Shown here in pieces: positions 1-6,394 of a DNA stretch of 9,646 nucleotides; positions within the stretch are counted from its first letter, which is position 1; each line of letters begins with the position of its first letter. This stretch comes from a bacterium UBP2_UBA4780. Its GTDB lineage: Bacteria; Edwardsbacteria; AC1; EtOH8. The translations under genes and the position numbers were made by a program. The notes under the pieces were generated by a model that was not told where the DNA came from, did not search any database, and saw nothing but the letters and a program-made list of their open reading frames with translations. Where the stretch lies: the NCBI GenBank assembly GCA_002403115.1, contig DHHE01000092.1, positions 1 through 9,646 of the forward strand, read 5' to 3'.

Positions 1-48
1 CACCCACTTCAGGTGTAAGGCAGGCCGCCTATTTCAGTGCAGTCCCGC

Positions 49-111
49 CCCCTCTTGCCTTCGACACAGCCAGCCCTGAGCATGGCCGAAGGGCTCAGGC
101 TGACAGAGGGG
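49..111. repeat. Palindromic intergenic repeat (REP-like) upstream of atpB
   Basis: An imperfect nested palindrome fills much of the spacer before atpB. The outer arms CCCCTCT (49-55) and AGAGGGG (105-111) are exact reverse complements. Inside them CAGCC (67-71) pairs with GGCTG (98-102), and CCTGAGC (75-81) pairs with GCTCAGG (93-99). The vocabulary (CCCTGAG, GAAGGG, TGACA) matches the element at 4911-5007, so both probably belong to one dispersed family. The sequence before it shows no recognisable gene: one frame closes with TAA at 16-18, which could be the last codons of an upstream gene such as atpA, but five codons cannot show that. The hairpin could affect termination or mRNA stability; no U-run follows it, so it is not a classical intrinsic terminator. 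Confidence 0.6.
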
Positions 112-186
112 ACAAGCCGTCTGGTTACTTAAGCGATCCGATTTTACCTGAACGGACGGGAAAACATTCAAGTTCAAATGCCGCGA

Positions 187-194
187 AAAGGTGA
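187..194 (+). promoter_or_regulatory. Ribosome binding site that decides the atpB start
   Basis: AAAGGTGA lies 4 nt before the ATG at 199. The in-frame ATG at 178 has only AT-rich sequence (ttcaagttcaa) before it and no purine-rich SD. Starting at 199 gives MDLTTKKY, which fits the usual short N-terminus of V-type B subunits, so 199 is preferred. Confidence 0.6.
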
Positions 195-198
195 GTTC

Positions 199-1611
199 AT
201 GGACCTGACCACCAAGAAGTACCAATCGATATCCTACGTCTCCGGGCCGCTTCTGTTCGTGAACAACGCCAAGGGGCTGTCCTACGGGGCCATCGTCGAG
301 ATCGAGCTGGCCGACGGCTCCCGCAAGGGCGGACAGACCATCGAGGTCTCCGAGCAGTACGCGGTCGTCCAGGTTTTCGAGGAGACCCGGGGCCTGGACC
401 TGAAGAGCAGCACCGTCAGCCTCAAGGAGGACGTGGCCCGCATCCCGGTCAGCCGGGACATGATCGGCCGCCGCTTCAACGGGCTGGGCCGGCCCATCGA
501 CGGTCTGCCGGAGATCGTGCCCGAGAAGCGCCTGGCCATCATCGGCGAGCCCATGAACCCCACCTCGCGGGCCAAGCCCGAGGAGTTCATCCAGACAGGC
601 ATCTCCACCATCGACGGCTTCGCCACCCTGGTGCGGGGCCAGAAGCTGCCCATTTTCTCCGGGGCCGGCCTGCCGGCCAACGAGATCGCCGCCCAGATCG
701 TCAAGCAGGCCAGGGTGCTGGGGGCCAAGGAGGAGTTCGCCGTGGTCTTCGCCGCCATGGGCATCACCAGCCGGGAGGCGGCCTATTTCATCGGCGAGTT
801 CGAGAAGTCCGGGGCCCTGGCCAAGACGGTGGTCTTCATGAACAAGGCCGACGATCCCACCATCGAGCGCATCCTGACCCCGCGCTGCGCCCTGACCTGC
901 GCCGAGCACCTGGCCTACGACCACGGCATGCACATCCTGGTCATTTTGACCGACATGACCAACTACTGCGAGGCATTGCGGGAAGTCGGCACCGCCCGGG
1001 AGGAGATCCCGGGGAGGCGCGGCTACCCGGGCTACATGTACACCGACCTGGCCCAGATCTACGAGCGGGCCGGCCGCATCCACGGGCGCCAGGGGTCGAT
1101 CACCCAGATCCCCATCCTGACCATGCCCGACGACGACATCACCCACCCCATCGCCGACCTCACCGGCTACATCACCGAGGGACAGCTGGTGCTGTCGCGC
1201 CAGCTGCACCGCATCGGCTGCTACCCGCCCATCGACCCCCTGCCGTCGCTCTCGAGGCTGATGAACAACGGCATCGGGGAGGGGCGCACCCGCAAGGACC
1301 ACCGGGAGTGGGCCAACCAGCTCTACGCCGCCTACGCCACCGGGCGCGACCTGCGCAAGCTGGTGGCCATCATCGGCGAGGAGGCCCTGACCGAGATCGA
1401 CCGCAATTACCTGCACTTCGCCGAGAGCTTCGAGAAGGAGATGATCAACCAGGGCGGCGCCGACCGGGCCATCAGGGACACCCTGGACCTGGGCTGGAAG
1501 CAGATGTCCATGCTGCCGGCCAAGGAGCTGAAGCGCATCAGCAAGGATCACATCCACCAGTACTACCACGGGGAGACCATGGAGAAGATGTTCGGCCAGG
1601 GGGGGGTCTGA
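199..1611 (+). CDS. atpB: V/A-type ATP synthase subunit B
   Basis: Non-catalytic nucleotide-binding subunit that alternates with subunit A in the A3B3 head of the V/A-type rotary ATPase on the cytoplasmic membrane face. The product is 470 aa, the normal bacterial length. It opens with the beta-barrel (YVSGPLLFV) and has GRRFNGLGRPIDG around residues 91-103. The segment LPIFSGAGLPANEIAAQI near residues 150-167 is the B-subunit form of the P-loop region, lacking the GxxxxGKT of catalytic A subunits. Further matches are the GYPGYMYTDLA..YERAGR block, ILTMPDDDITHPIADLTGYITEGQ, and PSLSRLMNNGIGEGRTR. The C-terminal helical domain is complete. Codons are strongly G/C-ending. Subunit A would be expected upstream, outside the window. 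Downstream the expected neighbour atpD is displaced by about 3.4 kb. The family call is very secure; the only doubt is start 199 versus 178. Confidence 0.97.
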   Translation: MDLTTKKYQSISYVSGPLLFVNNAKGLSYGAIVEIELADGSRKGGQTIEVSEQYAVVQVFEETRGLDLKSSTVSLKEDVARIPVSRDMIGRRFNGLGRPIDGLPEIVPEKRLAIIGEPMNPTSRAKPEEFIQTGISTIDGFATLVRGQKLPIFSGAGLPANEIAAQIVKQARVLGAKEEFAVVFAAMGITSREAAYFIGEFEKSGALAKTVVFMNKADDPTIERILTPRCALTCAEHLAYDHGMHILVILTDMTNYCEALREVGTAREEIPGRRGYPGYMYTDLAQIYERAGRIHGRQGSITQIPILTMPDDDITHPIADLTGYITEGQLVLSRQLHRIGCYPPIDPLPSLSRLMNNGIGEGRTRKDHREWANQLYAAYATGRDLRKLVAIIGEEALTEIDRNYLHFAESFEKEMINQGGADRAIRDTLDLGWKQMSMLPAKELKRISKDHIHQYYHGETMEKMFGQGGV

Positions 1612-1678
1612 CGGCAGACGGTTCAAACCGGTTCGATATGTTTGAGATGTTTCGAGAAGCCACCCCGGGAAGGTTTAC

Positions 1679-2524
1679 GTGGGCATGAGAACACCGGTCC
1701 TCATCGCGCTTTTATCCGCCTCGGCGGCTTTCGCCCAGACCCTGGACGTCACCATCAAGGGCCTGGACGACGGCAGGAAGACCAGCCGCCAGCAGGACTA
1801 CCGGGAGGCGGTGCTGGACGCCAAGCGCCAGGCCATCGAGCAGGCCGGGGTCAAGGTGACCTCGCGCTCCACCGTGGTCAACGCCCGGCTGAGCGAGGAC
1901 TTCATCGAATCCCAGGCCGAGGCCGTCATCCTGCCGGGATTCCAGGTGATAGACATCGGCTACACGGCCGACGGCACCTACCAGGTGGTGCTCTCGGGCA
2001 AGGTCCAGCTCGTCTTGGACGAGCAGCCGGAGAATGAGCCGGGGGTGCTGGCCCTGGTGATGGACCTCTACAGCGTCCCCATAAGCTTCCAACTGGACGG
2101 CAAGCCGCTGGACGCCAACAAGCCTTTTCTGGCCGTGGGGGCGGTGACGGACAGCCAGGCCATCAAGACATTCGCCAGCCTGCGCGATTTCAAGAAGCAG
2201 TATCACAATCTGCTCCACTACTTCGTCTACCTGTTCAGGCTGCCCCGGGGCAAGCATACCCTGTCCATCAAAGCCTCGGTGCTGCTGGGCAGCGAGCGCA
2301 TCGAGCGCAGCAACCTGGTGGACGTCGACATCGCGCCAGGACAATACACGGTCTACGAGTACCTGGCCCACCCTGACTACGGCTTCGAGGCGGCCGATCG
2401 CGATTTCCTGCTCGAACGCTTCGTCGGCAGGAACCGGTTCCGGGACACCACCGCCGCCTTCCGGGGGATGATCAAGCAGAGGCTGGAGAACGAGATCACC
2501 GCCTTCGGCGGGGTGAAGTTTTAA
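1679..2524 (+). CDS. Exported protein with FlgT-N/LPP20-like N-terminal domain, function unknown
   Basis: A 281-aa product. A signal peptide is visible: MGMR, then PVLIALLSASAAFA, with likely cleavage after A19 (AFA-Q). Residues about 21-113 read like the FlgT N-terminal/LPP20 type of envelope domain: DYREAVLDAKRQAIEQAGVKV, then a stretch resembling the 'LVE..I...A.G.I..Y.V' pattern (FIESQAEAVILPGFQVIDIGY), then a strand ending YQVVLSGKVQLVL. The remainder has no family I recognise. It contains LPRGKHTLSIKASVLLGSERI, which resembles PEGA/carboxypeptidase-like beta modules, and a charged C-terminal helix. The annotated start is GTG 1679 with AAGG 5 nt upstream (1670-1673); ATG 1685 is an alternative. 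It lies 67 bp after atpB in the same direction, so it may be cotranscribed. I infer a periplasmic or outer-membrane-associated role; no enzyme motif is seen. The domain resemblance is from memory of sequence patterns, not a search. Confidence 0.8.
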   Translation: MGMRTPVLIALLSASAAFAQTLDVTIKGLDDGRKTSRQQDYREAVLDAKRQAIEQAGVKVTSRSTVVNARLSEDFIESQAEAVILPGFQVIDIGYTADGTYQVVLSGKVQLVLDEQPENEPGVLALVMDLYSVPISFQLDGKPLDANKPFLAVGAVTDSQAIKTFASLRDFKKQYHNLLHYFVYLFRLPRGKHTLSIKASVLLGSERIERSNLVDVDIAPGQYTVYEYLAHPDYGFEAADRDFLLERFVGRNRFRDTTAAFRGMIKQRLENEITAFGGVKF

Positions 2525-2540
2525 ATCCTTTTGGCCCGCG

Positions 2541-2613
2541 AAACACGCTAAATTCACTAAAGTATGAAATATCCAGTGTTTTAAGATAAATCTTTCGTGT
2601 AGTTCGCGTGTTT
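2541..2613. repeat. Inverted repeat in AT-rich spacer before the glycosyltransferase pair
   Basis: AAACACGC (2541-2548) and GCGTGTTT (2606-2613) are exact reverse complements separated by 57 bp of AT-rich sequence. The spacer (2525-2633) also carries TTCGTGTAGTTCGCGTGTTT-type wording (2594-2613), which resembles simple intergenic repeats seen in other GC-rich genomes. The spacer has no ORF. It may hold a promoter for the glycosyltransferase pair, but no convincing -35/-10 pair was found. Confidence 0.4.
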
Positions 2614-2633
2614 AGAGGTGTAGGATCAAATTG

Positions 2634-3368
2634 ATGGTGGTAGTCGTCCTCCCGGCCTACAATGCCGCCAAGACCCTGCTGCCGACCTTCCGGGAGATCC
2701 CGCCCGGCTCGGCGGACAGGGTGATCCTGGTCGATGACGCCAGCGACGACGACACGGCCAGGCTGGCCCGGGAGCTGGGGTTACAGACCCATGTCCATCC
2801 GTCGAACCGGGGCTACGGCGCCAACCAGAAGACCTGCTACGGCCTGGCTCTGGAGACGGGGGCCGACATCGTCGTCATGCTCCACCCCGACTACCAGTAC
2901 ACCCCCAAGCTGATCCCGGCCATGACCGAGCTTATACGCTCCGGTCTATACGATGTCGTCCTGGCCTCCCGCATTTTAGGGGGGCAGGCCCTAAGGGGCG
3001 GAATGCCGTTATATAAATATATCTCCAATCGTACCTTGACGCTCTTCCAAAACATAGTGATGGGACAAAAGATTTCAGAGTACCACACCGGCTACCGTGC
3101 CTTCAGCCGCCGGGTGCTGGAATCAATCAATTGGCGGGGAAACAGCGACGATTTCGTCTTCGACAACCAGATGCTGGCCCAGGTCCTTTACCACGGGTTT
3201 CGTGTGGCCGAGATCACCTGCCCCACCAAGTATTTCCCCGAGGCATCGTCCATCAACTTCGGCAGAAGCGTAAAATACGGCATGGGCTGCTTGAAGACAG
3301 CCTTAGTGTACCTCTTTTGCAAGACGGGAATCATTGACTCTTCTTTGTTCGGAAAGGAAAATGGATAA
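2634..3368 (+). CDS. Family 2 glycosyltransferase (polyprenyl-phosphate sugar transferase-like)
   Basis: Predicted cytoplasmic GT-A fold enzyme of family GT2, 244 aa, near the size of a stand-alone catalytic domain. The nucleotide-binding start is VVVVLPAYNAAKTL, and VDDASDDDT carries the conserved Asp pair (D34, D35). NRGYGANQKTCYGLALETGADIVVMLHPDYQY contains the metal/substrate acidic motif at about residues 84-89. SRILGGQALRGGMP and EYHTGYRAFSRRVLE complete the pattern seen in DPM1-like and related envelope GT2 enzymes. The C-terminus has only a weakly hydrophobic stretch (CLKTALVYLFCK, about 219-230), so a membrane anchor is unlikely. ATG 2634 is chosen over TTG 2631 because AGGA (2622-2625) sits 8 nt upstream. 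It overlaps the next gene by 8 bp. By context it may supply an activated lipid-linked sugar to that membrane enzyme. The exact sugar and acceptor cannot be read from the sequence. Confidence 0.9.
   Translation: MVVVVLPAYNAAKTLLPTFREIPPGSADRVILVDDASDDDTARLARELGLQTHVHPSNRGYGANQKTCYGLALETGADIVVMLHPDYQYTPKLIPAMTELIRSGLYDVVLASRILGGQALRGGMPLYKYISNRTLTLFQNIVMGQKISEYHTGYRAFSRRVLESINWRGNSDDFVFDNQMLAQVLYHGFRVAEITCPTKYFPEASSINFGRSVKYGMGCLKTALVYLFCKTGIIDSSLFGKENG
3351..3358 (+). promoter_or_regulatory. Ribosome binding site deciding the GT-C gene start
   Basis: GGAAAGGA lies 2 nt before ATG 3361 by its last base, with its GGA core about 7-9 nt upstream. It sits inside the end of the preceding gene. The longer in-frame TTG start at 3334 lacks such a site, so 3361 is preferred and the two genes overlap by ATGGATAA (3361-3368), which favours translational coupling. 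Confidence 0.6.
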
Positions 3369-4845
3369 CTCGAAAAACATGGATAAAATTAACGCCATCA
3401 TCGGTATCCCCGGCGTCCGCCTGACCCTGCTAGTGTCCTTGTTCTGCACCCTGGCCTTTCCGAAGCTCGGCGGATATGGCCTGGCCGTCTGGGACGACGC
3501 CTATTACGCCAGCAAGGCCAGGGAGATACAGCGCACCGGTGACTGGGTGACGATGCATTATGACGACCGGCTCATGTTCGACAATCCGCCAGGCTTCATG
3601 TGGCTGCTGGCGCTATCTTACAAGATTTGGGGGGTTAACGACTACGCCGCCAAGTTCCCGTCGGCTGTATTTGGGACACTGGCCATAATCCTGGTCTACC
3701 TGTTGGCCAAGAGGATGAGGGATGAATGGTACGGTTTTCTGACGGCGGCAGTGCTTTGCCTGACCCAGCCATTCATCCGCTATTCGCGGCGGGGGATGAT
3801 GGATGTTGATCTCACTTTTTTCATAGTTCTGGCCCTCTATGCTTTTTGGGAGGCAGGCCAGGGCCGCAGAAAGTGGCTCTATGTTTGGGGCCTATCCAGC
3901 GGCTTCGCCATTTTGCTGAAGAGCGTCCTGGGGCTTTTTGCCCTATTCATTCCTATCGTGTGGATGCTGGTGGCGGGCAAATGGGACATCCTCAGGAGGA
4001 AGGAACTTTACTTGGGCCTTGCCTTGGCCTTGGTCTCCAGCGGCTGGTGGTTTGTGGCCGAATATATGAAGCACGGCCGCGCCTTTGTTGACATGCATTT
4101 CAGTTGGATAATATTCCGCCGCAGCTTCGTGGTATCAGAGGGGAGCGGAAAGTGGTGGGAACATCTGTCCTACTTAAAGGATTTGGTTAAATATTATTGG
4201 CCGTGGCTGCCCATATCACTCTGGGGCCTGGGCGCTTTGGTCGTTGGCTTTAAAAGGCAGGGCAAGAAGGATGCCGGCCTGCTGGTTCTTGTCTGGGTGG
4301 CGTCTTATCTTTTCATCCTCAGCGCCATGAAGGCCCGCCGGCTTTGGTACTTGATGCCGGCCTTTCCGGGCCTGGCCATGCTGGCGGCCCACGCTCTTTA
4401 CGGCTGGCTGAGTGAAGAAAAGCGCCGACTACGCGTCGTCCGGATAATGGCCTGCGCTGTGCCGGCAGCATACGCCGCAGTTAATTTCACACCGTTGAAG
4501 ATGGACAAACACCGGACCCAGGATATCAGGTCGCTGGCTCCCTACGTGCGCTATTATTCCAACAGCGGTTACCGGATCATTGCCTACCGCCAGGACTACT
4601 TTGCTCTCAACAGCGGACTGATATTCTATACCGGCGCGGCGGCCAAGCCGTTCTATGCCGAGGAGCACGAACTTGATGCCGCCATATCCTCTGGTTCGCC
4701 AACGGTATGCATTATGGATTGCGGGCAATTTGCCGCTCTGTCCGGCGGTGTGCGGGACAAATTGAGGCTGGTGAAGCAGTACGACAACGCCATGATGCTT
4801 GCCAACGGGGCGGTGCTGCCGGACACGCTGCGCATCGTCCCCTGA
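3361..4845 (+). CDS. Multi-pass membrane glycosyltransferase, ArnT/PMT-like (GT-C)
   Basis: A 494-aa integral membrane protein of the ArnT/PMT (GT39/GT83-like, PMT_2) type, which transfer a sugar from a polyprenyl-phosphate donor to lipid A, protein or another envelope acceptor on the outer face of the inner membrane. The first loop after TM1 carries the typical acidic motif WDDAYYASKAREI (D45, D46), followed by DNPPGFMWLLALSYKIWG and AAKFPSAVFGTLAIILVYLLAKRM. YSRRGMMDVDLTFF (about 141-154) matches the conserved second-loop acidic segment. About nine to ten hydrophobic segments follow to about residue 385, then a soluble C-terminal domain of about 100 residues. Base composition is less GC-rich than in atpB or atpD, with more TTT, ATA and TAT codons. 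The acceptor is unknown; lipid A modification is only one option. Confidence 0.88.
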   Translation: MDNSKNMDKINAIIGIPGVRLTLLVSLFCTLAFPKLGGYGLAVWDDAYYASKAREIQRTGDWVTMHYDDRLMFDNPPGFMWLLALSYKIWGVNDYAAKFPSAVFGTLAIILVYLLAKRMRDEWYGFLTAAVLCLTQPFIRYSRRGMMDVDLTFFIVLALYAFWEAGQGRRKWLYVWGLSSGFAILLKSVLGLFALFIPIVWMLVAGKWDILRRKELYLGLALALVSSGWWFVAEYMKHGRAFVDMHFSWIIFRRSFVVSEGSGKWWEHLSYLKDLVKYYWPWLPISLWGLGALVVGFKRQGKKDAGLLVLVWVASYLFILSAMKARRLWYLMPAFPGLAMLAAHALYGWLSEEKRRLRVVRIMACAVPAAYAAVNFTPLKMDKHRTQDIRSLAPYVRYYSNSGYRIIAYRQDYFALNSGLIFYTGAAAKPFYAEEHELDAAISSGSPTVCIMDCGQFAALSGGVRDKLRLVKQYDNAMMLANGAVLPDTLRIVP

Positions 4846-4865
4846 CCTCATAGAAAAGAAATTTT

Positions 4866-4889
4866 ATGGAGAACGTCTCCCCGACCCGG
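4866..4889. repeat. 24-bp direct repeat, copy 1
   Basis: Exact match to 5047-5070, beginning ATGGAGAACGTC and ending CCGACCCGG. The two copies are offset by 181 bp with 157 bp between them. Sequence on both outer sides of the copies differs, so the identity is confined to these 24 bases. Confidence 0.95.
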
Positions 4890-4910
4890 GCAAAGCTACA
4901 CCCAGTATAG
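4866..4910 (+). pseudogene. 14-codon stub duplicating the 5' end of atpD
   Basis: The first 24 bases (4866-4889) are identical to the first 24 bases of atpD (5047-5070) and encode the same eight residues, MENVSPTR. The frame then reads AKLHPV and stops at TAG (4908-4910). It begins 20 bp after the stop of the GT-C gene. It is too short to be functional and looks like the original start of atpD, left behind when something was inserted after codon 8, or a recombination copy. The sequence before it (agaaaagaaatttt) is only a weak ribosome binding site. Confidence 0.7.
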
Positions 4911-5007
4911 CTGTCACCCTGAGGTTGGCTCCGCGCCCTACAGGCTGAAGGGTGACAGCAAGAGCCATCCTTCAATCCGCGGGGCAGGATGCCATCTCAG
5001 GATGACA
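4911..5007. repeat. Hairpin-rich REP-like/MITE-like element between the atpD direct repeats
   Basis: Three nested or adjacent inverted repeats are visible. GCTGTCACCCT (4910-4920) and AGGGTGACAGC (4949-4959) are perfect 11-bp reverse complements. CATCCT (4966-4971) and AGGATG (4986-4991) form a second stem. The outer ends TGTCACCCTGAG (4912-4923) and CTCAGGATGACA (4996-5007) match as inverted repeats at 11 of 12 positions. There is no ORF. The terminal inverted repeats plus the flanking direct repeats have the architecture of a small non-autonomous element, but a 24-bp target duplication would be unusually long. Confidence 0.65.
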
Positions 5008-5030
5008 TAGTTATTTTGTTTTTACATAAA
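5002..5030 (+). promoter_or_regulatory. Weak candidate promoter for atpD
   Basis: ATGACA (5002-5007, one mismatch to TTGACA) is followed after 17 bp by CATAAA (5025-5030, four of six to TATAAT) in an AT-rich patch just before atpD. The -35 lies in the right end of the hairpin element. AT-rich patches give such matches by chance, so this is a suggestion only. Confidence 0.2.
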
Positions 5031-5046
5031 GTATTACAGTAAAAGC

Positions 5047-5070
5047 ATGGAGAACGTCTCCCCGACCCGG
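5047..5070. repeat. 24-bp direct repeat, copy 2 (start of atpD)
   Basis: Identical to 4866-4889. This copy is followed by the intact atpD reading frame (ATGAACCTGCTG), so it is the functional one. Confidence 0.95.
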
Positions 5071-5700
5071 ATGAACCTGCTGGCCCGAAAGGGCCAGGTG
5101 TCCCTGGCCCGCCAGGGGGTCGATCTATTGAAGAAGAAGCGGGACGCCCTGGTGTCCGAGTTCTTCTCGGTGGTGCGCACCAACCTCGGCTCCCGGGAGC
5201 GCCTCAACGCCGCCTCCCAGGAGGCGGTGGACACGCTCAACCTGGCGGTGGGCCTGGAGGGACGGGCGGCCCTGGAGTCGCTGGGCCTGGCCGGGCGGAG
5301 GGAGATAGACCTTTCGGTATCCGAGCGCAACGTCTGGGGGATCAAGATCCCCGAGGTGGGCGGGCCCAGCCTCAGGCGCCGGGACTTCGAGCGCGGCTAC
5401 AGCCCGGCCACGGCCTCGGCCCGGGCCCTGGACGCCAGCGCCCTGTTCGAGGAGGCGCTGGACCTGATGGTCGAGGTGGCCGGCAGCGAGACCAGGATCA
5501 AGAAGCTGGGTTCGGAGATAAAAAAGACCACCCGGAGGGTAAACGCCCTGGAGCAGATAGTCATCCCCAGGATCTTCCGGGAGATAGGCTACATCAAGAG
5601 CGTGCTGGAGCAGCGGGAACGGGAGGACATCTTCCGGCTGAAGATGATCAAGCGGAAATCCACCTCGGAGAAATCCGCGCCCGGGGGCGCCGATGGCTGA
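5047..5700 (+). CDS. atpD: V/A-type ATP synthase subunit D
   Basis: Central-shaft (rotor) subunit that couples the A3B3 head to the membrane ring of the V/A-type ATPase. At 217 aa it has normal length. The N-terminal helix starts with the family pattern VSPTRMNLLARKGQVSLAR and KKKRDALVSEFF. The C-terminal helix has TRRVNALEQIVIPRI and REIGYIKSVLEQREREDIFRLKMIK (roughly 160-207), the most conserved part of the family. Both ends form the antiparallel coiled coil of the shaft; the middle (about 75-130) is the variable head. The sequence before the ATG (acagtaaaagc) lacks a clear Shine-Dalgarno, which fits a start whose original upstream region was displaced. Its last 8 bp overlap the next gene. 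The expected partners for membrane subunits I and K are not in this window. Confidence 0.95.
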   Translation: MENVSPTRMNLLARKGQVSLARQGVDLLKKKRDALVSEFFSVVRTNLGSRERLNAASQEAVDTLNLAVGLEGRAALESLGLAGRREIDLSVSERNVWGIKIPEVGGPSLRRRDFERGYSPATASARALDASALFEEALDLMVEVAGSETRIKKLGSEIKKTTRRVNALEQIVIPRIFREIGYIKSVLEQREREDIFRLKMIKRKSTSEKSAPGGADG

Positions 5701-6394
5701 GGGACGGCGGGGGCGAAGGATGAACCTTCGCCTTTTTTACCGGGCATCAGGCCTGGCACTGTGCCTGGGCGCCTGCGGCTGCATCTCCATGAGCATCGAG
5801 ACCCGGGTAGAACGCGGCGGCGGCGGCACCCGCAGCTACCAGGTGGAGATGGACCCGCCATTCGCCGGAAAGGACGGCGGCGGCCCCGGCGCCCTTAAGA
5901 TATCGGACTTGGGTCTTGACGATATCCAGGGGATATCCAAGGTCGACAGTTCTCATTCCGTAAGGGAGGACGGCGGCGCGGTTTCCCGGACCACCTTCCG
6001 GGCCGACGACATCCGCAAGTTCTCCCAGGACGACGACACGATTTCGCTCGACGTCTCCAGGAAGGGCTTGTGGGTCCGCTACCGGTTCCGCGAGAGCTAC
6101 AAACTGGGCATTGGCCGGAACGACAGCGCGGCGGCCGCGTTGTTTTCGAAGAACCGATTCCGGCACAGGCTGCGCCTACCCGGCCGCATCGTCGAAAGCA
6201 ACTGCGACTCCATGGCCGGGGGATGGGCGGTCTGGAACCGGCCGATGTTCGCGGAGCCGGGGCGGCTGGTGATGGAGGCGGAATCCCGGGCCCTGAACCC
6301 CATCTACCCGCTGCTGGCCGGGGCGGCGCTGCTGGCGGCGGCCGGGATCCTGTATGGAAGGCGAACGTCCGGGAGCGATAAGAGAGTTGAGTAA
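5693..6394 (+). CDS. Predicted lipoprotein with C-terminal membrane segment (LppM/DUF3153-like)
   Basis: A 233-aa product. The N-terminus has an Arg-rich region, a hydrophobic stretch (ASGLALCLGAC) and a lipobox L25-G26-A27-C28, predicting lipidation at C28. The mature part is rich in Asp, Gly and Ser and probably beta-stranded. The segment LPGRIVESNCDSMAGGWAVWNRP...LVMEAESR followed by a hydrophobic helix (PLLAGAALLAAAGILYG, about 205-221) and a basic tail resembles the layout of LppM/DUF3153-type lipoproteins. That resemblance is by pattern only. ATG 5693 overlaps atpD by ATGGCTGA, with GGGGG 5 nt upstream; ATG 5720 is a possible alternative that keeps the lipobox. A lipid anchor at one end and a membrane helix at the other would place the middle on the outer face of the inner membrane. 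Function unknown. Confidence 0.75.
   Translation: MAEGRRGRRMNLRLFYRASGLALCLGACGCISMSIETRVERGGGGTRSYQVEMDPPFAGKDGGGPGALKISDLGLDDIQGISKVDSSHSVREDGGAVSRTTFRADDIRKFSQDDDTISLDVSRKGLWVRYRFRESYKLGIGRNDSAAAALFSKNRFRHRLRLPGRIVESNCDSMAGGWAVWNRPMFAEPGRLVMEAESRALNPIYPLLAGAALLAAAGILYGRRTSGSDKRVE

Noticed and set aside
3..193. Frame open from the window start to TGA at 191-193, possible end of an upstream gene
   Set aside because: The translation runs through the palindromic repeat and resembles no ATPase subunit C-terminus; it is probably non-coding.
34..1626. 530-aa open frame on the minus strand across atpB
   Set aside because: It mirrors atpB almost end to end, is rich in low-complexity Gly/Leu/Val/His/Gln content and has no family motif. 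GC-rich codons with G/C third positions keep the opposite strand open by chance.
1619..1633. Short palindromic sequence CGGTTCAAACCGGTT after atpB as a terminator
   Set aside because: The best stem is 5 bp with a 2-nt loop and no T-run follows, so it cannot be supported as a terminator.
1712..2557. 281-aa minus-strand frame opposite the FlgT-N-like gene
   Set aside because: The + strand frame has a signal peptide and a recognisable domain pattern; the minus frame has neither.
4866..4910. Functional 14-residue leader peptide
   Set aside because: Its first eight codons are an exact copy of atpD and it has no attenuator-type codon run; a duplication remnant explains it better.
4911..5007. CRISPR-like or riboswitch reading of the hairpin element
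   Set aside because: There are only inverted repeats, no series of equal direct repeats with spacers, and no conserved riboswitch core that I can recognise.
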